Origin: Bacillus massilioanorexius
Lineage (GTDB): Bacteria; Bacillota; Bacilli; Bacillales; DSM-1321
Assembly (NCBI RefSeq): GCF_902374955.1
Contig: NZ_CABKRX010000093.1
Span: forward strand, 1-45,079
DNA length: 45,079 nt
Reading direction: 5' to 3'
Shown: in pieces, positions 23,917-32,660 of the stretch
How the letters are laid out: each line of letters begins with the position of its first letter
Numbering within the stretch: position 1 is the first letter of the stretch
The notes under the pieces: model-generated
Told to the model about the DNA's origin: nothing
The model's database searches: none
The model's input: only the letters and a program-made list of their open reading frames with translations
Translations under genes and position numbers: made by a program

Positions 23917-24918
23917 ATGCAGAAGGGTTATAGAACGTGGGTTTTTGAAAATAAACCCGTTATTATCTCAACTGGTACTGTAGGAGGCCCGTTTGAAGGA
24001 GAAGGTTTATTAGCTGATGATTTTGATTTGCTTCATTCCGATTTGTGGTTACAGCAAGATTCATATGAAAAAGCACATCGAGTTTTATTAGAGGAAGCTT
24101 GTCAAAAAGCTATGGAAAAAGCAAGTCTTCAGAAGGAACAAATTGAATTTTTTCTTGGAGGAGATTTAATCAATCAAATCACACCAACAAGCTTTGCATG
24201 TAGAACTTTTGGATTTCCGTATTTCGGCTTATTTGGAGCTTGTTCAACCTCTATGGAAGGTCTCGCATTAGGTTCATATATCGTAAATACGAATGGAGCA
24301 AAATATATTTTAACGGGGGCTTCTAGTCATAATACGGCAGTTGAAAAGCAGTTTCGATATCCAAATGATTATGGAGCACAAAAACCTCCAACTGCACAAT
24401 GGACTGTTACGGGAGCAGGAGTAGCTGTTTTAAGTAATGATGGTGAAGGACCAAAAGTAACATCTGCAACAATAGGAAAAGTGGTAGATATGGGAATGAC
24501 GGATCCTTTAAATATGGGTGGAGCGATGGCACCAGCAGCAGTCGATACAATTGAAGCCCATTTACATGAAAGAAATGTTGACCCGAGTTATTATGATTTA
24601 ATCGTCACGGGAGATCTCGGCCAAATTGGACATGAAATTGCTTTAGAATTATTCAAAAAACATGGTACACCAATATTTGATAATAGTTTTAAGGATTGTG
24701 GCATGATGATTTATCGTGATGATCAACCTGTATTAGCGGGCGCTAGTGGAGCAGGATGTTCTGCAACAGTTGTTTATGGCCATTTACTAAATCAAATGAG
24801 AAAAGGAGAACTTAATAAGATCTTAGTTGCCGCAACGGGTGCTTTATTATCTCCGTTATCATTTCAACAAAATGAAACAATTCCATGTATTGCGCATGCG
24901 GTATCAATTGAGATGTGA
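23917..24918 (+). CDS. spoVAD: Stage V sporulation protein AD
   Basis: A 333-residue thiolase-fold protein that binds dipicolinic acid in the spore inner membrane complex. EFFLGGDLINQITPTSFACR, GLFGACSTSMEGLALGS, ATGALLSPLSFQQNETIPCIAHAV are typical SpoVAD blocks. GTGAGGTGAA lies before the ATG. In the canonical operon spoVAE (or spoVAEb) follows; here only 36 bases separate the stop from a DUF1657 gene. Confidence 0.95.
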   Translation: MQKGYRTWVFENKPVIISTGTVGGPFEGEGLLADDFDLLHSDLWLQQDSYEKAHRVLLEEACQKAMEKASLQKEQIEFFLGGDLINQITPTSFACRTFGFPYFGLFGACSTSMEGLALGSYIVNTNGAKYILTGASSHNTAVEKQFRYPNDYGAQKPPTAQWTVTGAGVAVLSNDGEGPKVTSATIGKVVDMGMTDPLNMGGAMAPAAVDTIEAHLHERNVDPSYYDLIVTGDLGQIGHEIALELFKKHGTPIFDNSFKDCGMMIYRDDQPVLAGASGAGCSATVVYGHLLNQMRKGELNKILVAATGALLSPLSFQQNETIPCIAHAVSIEM

Positions 24919-24954
24919 GAAACATCGAGAATATGTCTATAAGGAGTTGGTAAC

Positions 24955-25161
24955 ATGACCATAGCATCTGATGTGAAACAATGTTTAGCGAACCTAAATG
25001 GAATTATTGCTTCACTTTCTAGTTTAGCTATAAAAACGCAAGATGAACAAGCGGCAAGAGATTTACATGAAAGTATGTTAACTGTTACGGAAGTAGTAGA
25101 AGATATTAAAAATCGAGTAGGCGAATTGGAACGTGAAGAAATTCAATATAAAGGGTTTTAA
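24955..25161 (+). CDS. DUF1657 protein, second copy
   Basis: A 68-residue helical protein with the same plan as the first copy: a conserved helix SLAIKTQDEQAARDLHESM and an acidic C-terminus ending EREEIQYKGF, comparable to EEEEPQYRQ of the first. AAGGAG lies 8 bases before the ATG. It occupies the place where spoVAE would be expected. Confidence 0.88.
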   Translation: MTIASDVKQCLANLNGIIASLSSLAIKTQDEQAARDLHESMLTVTEVVEDIKNRVGELEREEIQYKGF

Positions 25162-25182
25162 ACCGTAAGGAGGGTGATTATA

Positions 25183-26043
25183 GTGCCCGATTGGTTAGAT
25201 GTCGTATTTAGGGCTATATTGTTTCTAGTAGTGTTGTTGATTATTACCAAGATATTAGGGAAGAAACAAATAACACAACTTTCCTTTTTTGAGTATGTAA
25301 CAGGCATAACGATAGGAAATATTGGGGCAGAAGTCGTAACCGGACTTGACCAAAGCATCCCTTTAGGTATTTTAGCTATGGTCGTGACAGCGGCAATCCC
25401 ATTTATAGCTGGACTAATATCATTAAAAAGTAAAAAGTTTAGAGATTTAGTAGATGGAAAAGGAACGGTTTTCATAAAAGACGGAAAGATTTTGGAAGAT
25501 AATTTAAAGAAAGAAAAAATGACCATTGATGAGTTTTCTGAAATGCTAAGGAACAAAGACGTTTTTGATATAGGCGAAGTAGAATATGCCGCTTTAGAGG
25601 CAGCCGGAGATTTAAGTGTCATGTTGAAAAAAGAATACAGACCAATCACTGCAAAAGACTTACATATGAAGGTTGCTAATGAAAAAGAGCCACAAACCGT
25701 TATAATGGATGGGAAGATTTTGGATGAACCACTAGCAACTTTAGGGAGAAGTCGTCATTGGTTAAAAACTGAATTGGATAAGTTAGGTGTAACAATTGAC
25801 AATGTTTTTTTGGGGCAAGTTAATTCTTATGGGGAGGTAACAGTCGATTTATTTGATGATAAAATAAAGGTTCCCTCGCCACAAGAAAGACCTTTATTAT
25901 ATGCAACCATGAAAAAATGTCAGGCTGATTTAGAATTGTTTGCTTTAAGTACGGATAATGAACAAGCTAAAAAGATGTATACGAGGAATAGTCAAAAACT
26001 CCAAAAAGCAATTGATCAAGTCGTTCATATATTAAAAGATTAG
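25183..26043 (+). CDS. 2Duf protein: DUF421 (YetF-like) membrane protein fused to DUF1657
   Basis: A 286-residue protein. Residues about 1-75 hold three membrane segments, including KILGKKQITQLSFFEYVTGI and IGNIGAEVV typical of DUF421/YetF, followed by the soluble YetF domain with RSRHWLKTELDKLGV. The last about 45 residues (QADLELFALSTDNEQAKKMY) are a DUF1657 domain. This architecture is the one named 2Duf in spoVA2mob operons, where it strengthens the spore inner membrane and wet-heat resistance. The GTG at 25183 is the best start: AAGGAGGG lies 8 bases upstream; the GTG at 25174 overlaps that site. Confidence 0.88.
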   Translation: MPDWLDVVFRAILFLVVLLIITKILGKKQITQLSFFEYVTGITIGNIGAEVVTGLDQSIPLGILAMVVTAAIPFIAGLISLKSKKFRDLVDGKGTVFIKDGKILEDNLKKEKMTIDEFSEMLRNKDVFDIGEVEYAALEAAGDLSVMLKKEYRPITAKDLHMKVANEKEPQTVIMDGKILDEPLATLGRSRHWLKTELDKLGVTIDNVFLGQVNSYGEVTVDLFDDKIKVPSPQERPLLYATMKKCQADLELFALSTDNEQAKKMYTRNSQKLQKAIDQVVHILKD

Positions 26044-26050
26044 TGATTAT

Positions 26051-26081
26051 TTATTATTTTAAGATAATTTAAAAATAATAA
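26051..26081 (+). terminator. AT-only hairpin after the spoVA-type operon
   Basis: Perfect 10-bp repeat TTATTATTTT / AAAATAATAA, 7 bases after the stop. It contains no G-C pairs, so its terminator strength is doubtful. Confidence 0.35.
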
Positions 26082-26087
26082 AGACTT

Positions 26088-26115
26088 TTGAAAAGAATAA
26101 AAAAAATGATATAAT
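26088..26115 (+). promoter_or_regulatory. SigA promoter of gapN
   Basis: TTGAAA (26088-26093), 16-base spacer, extended TGA-TATAAT (-10 at 26110-26115). Leader of about 100 bases to the gapN start. Confidence 0.8.
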
Positions 26116-26121
26116 CAGCGG

Positions 26122-26199
26122 AATACTATTTTTATATAGTATTTTTATAAGTGCATTTTGTTAGTAAGTGTAAAAATATTAAACAAAATAGTATTTTTA
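26122..26199 (+). repeat. ATAGTATTTTTA repeats in the gapN leader
   Basis: An inverted pair AATACTAT (26122-26129) / ATAGTATT (26136-26143) lies just downstream of the -10 box, at the predicted transcription start. ATAGTATTTTTA occurs directly again at 26188-26199. The arrangement suggests an operator with a second half-site. Confidence 0.5.
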
Positions 26200-26221
26200 G
26201 TAAAGTATTTGGAGGAACATC

Positions 26222-27658
26222 ATGAATCGTACATATCCTTTTTATTTGAATGGAGAATGGGTGAATAGTGAATCAAATGAAACGATTACTATTTCTTCTC
26301 CTTATTCGAAAAAAGAAATAGGTAAATTGCAAGCAATAACTCAGTCAGAAGTAAATGAAGCAATCGTAGGAGCAAATCAAGCACAAAAAGAGTGGGCTAA
26401 ATTAACAGTTCGTAATCGTGCGTCGTATTTATATAAATGGATTGATGAGCTATTAAAGGCTAAAGAAGAGATTGCTACTGCTATTATGCAAGAGGTTGGT
26501 AAACCATATAATGATGCAATTAAAGAAGTTGAACGTACTGCGGATTTTATTCAATATACAATTGAAGAAGCCGTTCATATGCAAGGTGAAAGTATTTTAG
26601 GAGAGAATTTTGTTGGTGGAAATCGAAATAAAATTGCAACGATTCATCGCGTACCGCTTGGTGTAGTACTTGCTATTGCACCGTTTAACTATCCAGTTAA
26701 CTTATCAGCAGCAAAAATTGCACCAGCCTTAATGGCAGGAAATGCGGTCGTATTTAAACCTGCAACACAAGGCGCCATTAGCGGAATTAAAATGATCGAA
26801 GCTTTGCATAAAGCCGACTTACCAAAAGGTATTTTAAGCTTAGTAACAGGACGTGGTTCTGTAATCGGAGATTATCTTGTAGAACATCCGGGTATTCATA
26901 TGATTTCATTTACTGGAGGTAGCGGTACAGGTAAACATATTGCCGAAAAAGCTAAAATGGTTCCTCTTGTTATGGAATTAGGAGGAAAAGACCCTGCCAT
27001 TGTTCGCGAAGATGCAGATATCCCTTATGCAGTTAAACAAACGGTTTCTGGTGCTTTTTCATACTCAGGACAACGTTGTACGGCTATTAAGCGTGTTTTA
27101 ATTCATAACGATGTAGCAGATGAATTTGTATCATTGTTAAAGCCAGAAGTCGAGGAATTAACCATTGGTTCACCAGAAGAAAATAAAACGATAGTTCCAT
27201 TAATCGATGATAAATCAGCTGATTACGTACAAGGGCTCATCGATGATGCACTTGAAAAAGGTGCTACACTAATTACAGGTAATAAACGTGAAGGTAATTT
27301 ACTTCATCCAACGCTTCTCGATCATGTAACTCCAGAAATGAGAATTGCTTGGGAAGAACCATTTGGTCCAGTATTACCAATTATTCGAGTATCTGAGGAT
27401 GAAGAAGCAATACAATTAGCGAATGAATCTGAGTTTGGTTTACAAGCTAGTATCTTTACAAAAGATATTAATAAGGCATATATTATCGGTTCTCAGCTTG
27501 AGGTAGGTTCAGTTCAAATAAATGGTCGTACAGAACGTGGACCTGATCATTTTCCATTTATTGGCGTGAAGTCATCAGGAATGGGGACACAAGGAATAAG
27601 AAGAAGTATTGAATCCATGTCTCGTGAAAAGGTAACTATTTTAAATATTGTTGAATAA
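26222..27658 (+). CDS. gapN: Non-phosphorylating NADP-dependent glyceraldehyde-3-phosphate dehydrogenase
   Basis: A 478-residue aldehyde dehydrogenase superfamily enzyme that oxidises glyceraldehyde-3-phosphate directly to 3-phosphoglycerate with NADPH formation. N-terminal YLNGEWVNS, IAPFNYPVN, general-base Glu in VMELGGKDP, catalytic Cys in SYSGQRCTAIKR. The C-terminal stretch GRTERGPDHFPF then GVKSSGMGTQGIR separates GapN from other aldehyde dehydrogenases. TTGGAGGA precedes the ATG. Transcribed alone from a good promoter carrying inverted repeats. Confidence 0.93.
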   Translation: MNRTYPFYLNGEWVNSESNETITISSPYSKKEIGKLQAITQSEVNEAIVGANQAQKEWAKLTVRNRASYLYKWIDELLKAKEEIATAIMQEVGKPYNDAIKEVERTADFIQYTIEEAVHMQGESILGENFVGGNRNKIATIHRVPLGVVLAIAPFNYPVNLSAAKIAPALMAGNAVVFKPATQGAISGIKMIEALHKADLPKGILSLVTGRGSVIGDYLVEHPGIHMISFTGGSGTGKHIAEKAKMVPLVMELGGKDPAIVREDADIPYAVKQTVSGAFSYSGQRCTAIKRVLIHNDVADEFVSLLKPEVEELTIGSPEENKTIVPLIDDKSADYVQGLIDDALEKGATLITGNKREGNLLHPTLLDHVTPEMRIAWEEPFGPVLPIIRVSEDEEAIQLANESEFGLQASIFTKDINKAYIIGSQLEVGSVQINGRTERGPDHFPFIGVKSSGMGTQGIRRSIESMSREKVTILNIVE

Positions 27659-27724
27659 TGAAAAATAGGAGGCATCTGAAAAGTAATAAAAATTACCTTT
27701 AAGATGCCTCAAATCTTCATTTTG

Positions 27725-27776
27725 TAAAAAAAGATGGTGTTTCTAAAGCTTAGCTTTTCAACACCATCTTTTTTCC
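27725..27776. terminator. Bidirectional terminator between gapN and the alarmone synthetase gene
   Basis: AAAAAAGATGGTGTT / AACACCATCTTTTTT stem flanked by A-run and T-run. Another hairpin, GAGGCATCT / AGATGCCTC (27669-27710), lies just upstream without a T-run. Confidence 0.9.
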
Positions 27777-27779
27777 TTT

Positions 27780-28421
27780 TTATATTTTCATTTCGATTTT
27801 TTTGAAGTAATCCATATCTTCTTTAATATTTTTCATCTTGTCATCTAAGAAGTGTATCGTTTCAGCAGCTGATTTTAATTCATTAGCTAAAATATCAGGT
27901 ACTTCTTTATCAAATTTATAGTATATTTTATGTTCTAAGCTTGCCCAGAAATCCATGGCAATTGTCCGTATTTGAATTTCAACCTTCACTCTCTCAGTAC
28001 GATCTGTTAGAAATATTGGCACTTCAACAATGAGATGTAAGCTTTTATAACCGTTTGGTTTAGGGTTCGCGATATAATCCTTTTCTTTTAAAATCGTTAG
28101 ATCATCTTGATTTTTTAGCATTTCATAAATTCTATAGATGTCTGTAATAAATGAGCACGTAATTCTTATGCCAGCTATGTCATTTAAATGGGCTTCAGCA
28201 TTTTCAATGGTGGGCTCTAGACCTTTTCTTTTCAACTTATTAAATATGCTTTTTGGTTGTTTTAGACGTGATTTTAAATGTTCGATTGGATTATGATCAT
28301 GTAGTATTTGAAATTCTTCATTTAGTATAGTTAGCTTTGTATTTATTTCATCTAAAGCAAATTTGTATTTCATCATTGTAAATTTTAATTCATTTAATGT
28401 AGCATTATTTGGGATCTCCAT
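27780..28421 (-). CDS. relP: Small alarmone synthetase SAS2 (YwaC/RelP type)
   Basis: A 213-residue (p)ppGpp synthetase without a hydrolase domain. It resembles B. subtilis YwaC more than YjbM: YKFALDEINTKL, HNPIEHLKSRLK, IAGIRITCSFITDIYRIYEML, DYIANPKPNGYKSLHLIVE, EIQIRTIAMDFWASLEHKIYYK. It transfers pyrophosphate from ATP to GTP or GDP. In B. subtilis ywaC is induced by cell-envelope stress. GGAG lies 11 bases before the ATG. It is convergent with gapN over a shared terminator. Confidence 0.92.
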   Translation of the reverse strand: MEIPNNATLNELKFTMMKYKFALDEINTKLTILNEEFQILHDHNPIEHLKSRLKQPKSIFNKLKRKGLEPTIENAEAHLNDIAGIRITCSFITDIYRIYEMLKNQDDLTILKEKDYIANPKPNGYKSLHLIVEVPIFLTDRTERVKVEIQIRTIAMDFWASLEHKIYYKFDKEVPDILANELKSAAETIHFLDDKMKNIKEDMDYFKKIEMKI

Positions 28422-28590
28422 TTTGTTTTAATCTCCTAGTTGTTGTATCAAATTGATAGTTACTGTAAAAGATAAAATGTTTTTGCTAATAAATTTGAAA
28501 ACTTCTTGAAAACATTTGCCTTTCTTGTAAAAATCATAATCTTCACAGACCTAATACTCAATGGTAATTATTTCAGTAGTTAAAACAGGG

Positions 28591-29831
28591 TTATTTATAT
28601 ACATGTTTGTAAAATGTCTCTGCTTTTGCAGTTACTTTTTTAAGAGATCTTGTTATTTGTATTAATAAGAAAATAAGAAGTAATGAGATCCCCAAAATCA
28701 TACATACCACACCTGTCCAATCAAAACTAGCTAAAAATAATCCTCCTGACCATCCAACGATACTAGAACCTAAATAATAGAAAAATAAGTATAGTGATGA
28801 AGCATAAGCTTTAGATTTAACAGATGAAATCGAACTAACCCATCCGCTTGCTAAACTATGTCCGGCAAAAAAACCACAAACAAAAAGAACAACTCCAATG
28901 AGAACAATAAATAAGTTTTGTGAGAGAGTTAATATAACACCTATAATAAGTAAAATGATTGCATAACTCATTAATTTTGCTCTAGAGTGTGAAGCGGTTA
29001 ATTTACCAAAGAAAATAGAACTCCAAGTACCGATTAACTGTAAAATAAATAGGGCACCAATTACAGTTTGAGATAAACTAAAGGGTTCTTCTGATAATGG
29101 AAAACCAATATAGTTAAACAATGATGCGTAAGATCCTAAAAATAAAAAACCCATTCCAAATAGAAAAAGTAAGCCAGGATTTTTTAATGCATTTCTATTC
29201 CCAACGATCCAATTCGTAAAGGATACAGTGGATTTTGCAAAGTTTTTTGACTTTGGTAACAAGAGTATAAATAAAATGGCACAAATTAAACTAAAAAGAC
29301 CTAAAACTAAAATGGCAGTATGCCAATAAAAGAAATCAGTAAATACACTTGTGATCATTCTTCCAGCAAAGCCTCCAATTGCTGAACCAGCGATATATAC
29401 TCCCATCACACTACCTATGCTTCTAGGGGAAATTTCTTCACTTAAATAGGTCATTGCGATTGCTGGAAATCCAGCGAGAGCAACTCCTTCAGCAAATCGA
29501 AATAAAAGGAGAATGTGAAAAGAAGGACTGAAGGCTGATGCGATACTAAGTAAAGAAGTAGCTAGCAGAGACACCATCATAATTTGCTTACGACCCCAGG
29601 CATTTGAGAATACAGAAACAATAAGCATTGTAAATGCCATAGTTATTGTGGGAAGTGATATCGTAAAGCTAGAGGTAGACGGCGAAATATGGAATTCTTT
29701 CGATTACGTATGAATGAGTGGTTGTGGGCTATATAAAATGGCAAACGTTACTAAGCTTCCCAGCAGCATGCTTAACAAAGTTTGATAATACTCTCGACTT
29801 CCGACTTCAATATAACGCAAAAGTGACATCC
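28591..29831 (-). pseudogene. MFS transporter (YnfM/YybF-like), broken by a stop codon and a frameshift
   Basis: Reading on the minus strand from an ATG at 29829-29831 (or TTG at 29820-29822, which AAGGGG fits better), the protein starts LRYIEVGSREYYQTLLSMLL and reaches SPQPLIHT before an in-frame TAA at 29706-29708. Beyond it the same frame continues SKEFHISPSTSSFTISLP, a normal MFS first periplasmic loop, and must then shift near 29641 to join the remaining 349 residues (MAFTMLIVSVFSNAWGRKQI...). The shift fits an extra AT in ACTATATGG. The downstream part keeps about 11 membrane segments. An internal start at 29640 without a ribosome binding site could still make a truncated product, but transport function is probably lost. 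Confidence 0.85.
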
Positions 29832-30405
29832 CCTTATGATGAAAAGTCTAAAAACTCCAATTATTTATTATACTAATACAGTTTACTCCTCTATATAAAT
29901 CACGTCCAATATATGGCTTTGTTCCAGAAAACAGAAATAATTCCTTACATACATTGATCTTGTTATTAAAATATTACATAATAAATCATTTTTCAGTGTT
30001 ATTATTCATTTTTAGAAATAGACATTTTATGTGTGAATGATTTAAAAAATTTATTAATTAAAGGAGGCATATTTTTTTGGATGATTGAAAAAGAAAAGGT
30101 ATGATAGTAAGGAGTAACTCTTTCTATTTCATTTTGATTATTAATAAGTATATTTTTGAAAGTTCATAATTGAGCATAATAAAAAAGTGAATTAAAAAAA
30201 TGTTCAGTCTTCATTTTCACTTTATTCTAAAAGATTTTGATTTATAAATTAGTTCAGTGAATATAAAATGCATCTTGAAACGGAATTCAAATCAATCTAT
30301 ATTCACTAGTCACAATGTGGTGAAAACATCCTTCTTTTTAGAGTCAATTTTGTGTAAAATAGGAAGAGTTATTAGCTAAAAATAAGGGGAGCAGATTGTA
30401 TACAT
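29832..30405. other. Long AT-rich intergenic region before exoA
   Basis: No gene is supported. A Shine-Dalgarno-like AAAGGAGGC at 30059-30067 is followed only by a frame that stops after a few codons. A stem AAAGTGAA / TTCACTTT (30184-30191, 30216-30223) is a weak terminator candidate. Confidence 0.4.
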
Positions 30406-31161
30406 ATGAAACTTGTATCTTGGAATGTCAATGGACTAAGAGCTTGTGTAGGAAAAGGCTTTATGGATTATTTTAATAAAATGGATGTAGATATTTTCTG
30501 CATTCAAGAAACTAAATTACAAGAAGGCCAAATATCATTAGAACTTGATGGATATTATCAATTTTGGAATTATGCAGAGAAAAAAGGATATTCAGGTACG
30601 GCTGTATTTACAAAGTATAAACCATTATCTGTTTCATATGGTGTTGGTGATTATGAAGATGAACCTGAAGGTAGGATTATTACATTAGAATTTGAGACAT
30701 TTTATTTAATTAATGTGTACACACCAAATTCAAAACGTGATTTATCACGTTTACATGATCGATTAAATTGGGAAGACCAATTAAGAGAATATATGGTAAA
30801 GTTGGATCGAGTCAAACCAGTCATATTATGTGGGGATTTAAATGTTGCTCATCAAGATATAGATCTAAAAAATGCTAAAACGAATCGTGGGAATTCTGGT
30901 TTCACTGATGAAGAAAGAGAAAAGATGACAAATTTGTTGGCCTCAGGTTTTATTGATAGTTTTCGTACGTTGTATCCTGAAAAAATCGAATGTTATTCTT
31001 GGTGGTCTTATATGAATAAGGTTCGTGAACGTAATATTGGTTGGAGAATTGACTACTTTATTCTGTCCGAAAGACTAAAGTCAACGATAGTTGCTGCAGA
31101 AATACATTCTGAAATTTTAGGAAGCGACCATTGTCCAGTTTATATTGAAATTACGCTATAG
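30406..31161 (+). CDS. exoA: Exodeoxyribonuclease III / AP endonuclease
   Basis: A 251-residue DNA repair enzyme cleaving at abasic sites. Motifs in order: SWNVNGLRA, IFCIQETKLQ (metal Glu), INVYTPNS, ILCGDLNVAHQDIDL (catalytic Asp-Asn), WRIDYFILS, SDHCPVYIEI (terminal Asp-His). Size equals Bacillus ExoA (252). AAGGGGAG lies about 14 bases before the ATG. In B. subtilis exoA is forespore-expressed; I do not see a convincing SigG promoter here. Confidence 0.95.
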   Translation: MKLVSWNVNGLRACVGKGFMDYFNKMDVDIFCIQETKLQEGQISLELDGYYQFWNYAEKKGYSGTAVFTKYKPLSVSYGVGDYEDEPEGRIITLEFETFYLINVYTPNSKRDLSRLHDRLNWEDQLREYMVKLDRVKPVILCGDLNVAHQDIDLKNAKTNRGNSGFTDEEREKMTNLLASGFIDSFRTLYPEKIECYSWWSYMNKVRERNIGWRIDYFILSERLKSTIVAAEIHSEILGSDHCPVYIEITL

Positions 31162-31226
31162 GATGGTGTTGAATAAATAATTAGGTAACACTTTTGAAAG
31201 ATGAGACATATTGGAGGAAATAAAGA

Positions 31227-31850
31227 ATGCTACAAGATAAATTACTTAAATACATCGAATTGAACATTTCTAAGCAAGAAGATAGCAATCCTACTTCTAT
31301 TGAGCTATATAGTATTGAAAAAGATTACGTATTAAATCATCAATTAATGTGTGAAATTGGTCACGATGAAATGAAGTTAATAGAATTAGATGATAATACT
31401 CGTTTCTTAGAATCTTATATGGAACGATGTGATAAAGAATCAGAGAATTTTCTATCAGAAGAAGGTAAATCATTTTTACAAGAGCCAATTTCTTATTTTA
31501 AACAAAATAAGAAAGAGTTTTTATATACAGAATCCATTTGGTGGGAAATGGTAAACGTTGAGTCTGTTTCTTTGGAAGTGGATGATGTGTTTGGCACATA
31601 TAACATCATGATTGGTTTAAAGCTCCCTAAAAAATGGGAAACGCAAATTAAAGAGTACTTATCTTCGAACCTTCACGGAGATGCACCTATGTTTGGTTTA
31701 ATATTCAGTCAAAATGATGGATTATGGGATTTAAATATTACTTTAGACTATATGAAGGATTTTAAAGAAGATTTATCTATAGCTGGTGCTCTTACACTGA
31801 TTTATAAATTTATGTTTAATCTAATCGAATTTTTAGAAACAAATAAATAA
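31227..31850 (+). CDS. Conserved hypothetical acidic protein
   Basis: A 207-residue soluble protein without signal peptide or membrane segment. It is acidic and rich in Glu, Asp and aromatic residues (SIWWEMVNVE, GTYNIMIGLKLPKKWE, GLWDLNITLDYMKDF). TTGGAGGAAA precedes the ATG. It lies 65 bases after exoA and shares the downstream terminator, so it could be cotranscribed. I do not recognise the family. Confidence 0.65.
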   Translation: MLQDKLLKYIELNISKQEDSNPTSIELYSIEKDYVLNHQLMCEIGHDEMKLIELDDNTRFLESYMERCDKESENFLSEEGKSFLQEPISYFKQNKKEFLYTESIWWEMVNVESVSLEVDDVFGTYNIMIGLKLPKKWETQIKEYLSSNLHGDAPMFGLIFSQNDGLWDLNITLDYMKDFKEDLSIAGALTLIYKFMFNLIEFLETNK

Positions 31851-31859
31851 TACTGAAAC

Positions 31860-31902
31860 GGGGCCTCCAAAAAGTGATTTCGAATTACTTTTTGGAGGCC
31901 CC
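31860..31902 (+). terminator. Strong hairpin terminator after the hypothetical gene
   Basis: Perfect 16-bp stem GGGGCCTCCAAAAAGT / ACTTTTTGGAGGCCCC with an 11-base loop. The T tract lies inside the right arm rather than after it. Confidence 0.75.
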
Positions 31903-32050
31903 TACGCTTTATGTAATCGCCATTTTTTGATCCGTTTTGATAAAGTATTTATTTTCAAAGAAAGCTAATACTAAGTGCTTTGTCCTATGCAACGATTCAT
32001 TTTACTCATTGGTCTGAGATCAGCAAGACAATGAAAATCATATAAAAAGT

Positions 32051-32092
32051 TAGAGGATGCCCATCACATGTTACTTTTGGGACAGGCTCTTT
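32051..32092 (+). terminator. Orphan terminator-like sequence
   Basis: AGAGGATGCCC and GGGACAGGCTCT form an imperfect stem followed by TTTTTT. No gene lies directly upstream, so it may be a relic of a lost gene or part of a mobile repeat. Confidence 0.4.
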
Positions 32093-32115
32093 TTTGGGGT
32101 AAATGACTGATTTCA

Positions 32116-32210
32116 GTACGTTCGGTGAGTAATATCGGTGAGAAAAAGATTGAGTGATTGGATCGTAAGCTGTTAGCACCTTGGTGCAGAATTCAACCTA
32201 TCCTTGAAAA
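32116..32210 (+). repeat. Dispersed intergenic repeat, copy D (most degenerate)
   Basis: ACGTTCGGTGAGTAATATCG, then GAGTGATTGGATCGTAAG, and TGCAGAATTCAACCTA. It follows the order of copy C (GTTCGGTGAATAAAATC, GATTGGAACATAAG, GAATGCAACAC) but lacks the GC-rich centre. Confidence 0.5.
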
Positions 32211-32507
32211 TGGCATGGTTACTTGTATTCGACAGAAATAATAGAGCTTGTCGAGAAATTTTAATAAGATTCGTTTCATAAATATTCATTCATTATAGTA
32301 GAGATGAGTTATTACTAGCTAATGATATATGCCTAAAAGGAATTTGTTATTCGTTTGTATTCTACAAAATTTTTAGACTATCTATGTTAAATTTGTAAAA
32401 AACAAATAAAGGTACAAGTTTACATGTGCAGTTAGTAAGTTGTATTTCCTACTAGTAAATATCCAAATGAATGTTTTACAGTTTGGTAAAATTCATTTAT
32501 AGATGAT

Positions 32508-32562
32508 TTGACAACATGTATAATGTTTTCTATTTTGTCAATTTGTACAATGAAAGTATGAT
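32508..32562 (+). promoter_or_regulatory. Tandem candidate promoters of the pyrimidine catabolism operon
   Basis: P1: TTGACA (32508-32513), 17-base spacer, TATTTT (32531-32536). P2: TTGTCA (32535-32540), 16-base spacer, TATGAT (32557-32562). They lie 99-153 bases before the first gene, leaving a leader where the PucR-type regulator could act. Confidence 0.6.
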
Positions 32563-32660
32563 GAAGAGATTTCTGTTTCTTTAGAATAAACTTGTTTATT
32601 AAAGGCTTGTTTGAAACGGATTTCTTGACAATTATTGAGATTTTTTGAGGGGGGAACTTC

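Larger units (their letters stand above)
31903..32507. other. Intergenic region upstream of the pyrimidine cluster
   Basis: About 600 bases without a supported gene. It contains a terminator-like hairpin (32051-32092) and repeat copy D (32116-32210). Confidence 0.5.

Noticed and set aside
24919..24954. A hidden spoVAE remnant between spoVAD and DUF1657
   Set aside because: Only 36 bases, which contain the ribosome binding site of the next gene; no coding remnant is possible.
25158..25649. 163-codon open frame on the minus strand inside the 2Duf gene
   Set aside because: Antisense shadow of the DUF421 coding region; low-complexity Ser/Phe/Ile/Asn composition and no start signals.
30059..30110. 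AAAGGAGGC ribosome-site-like sequence suggesting a small gene
   Set aside because: The codons after it stop within a few triplets in every plausible frame.
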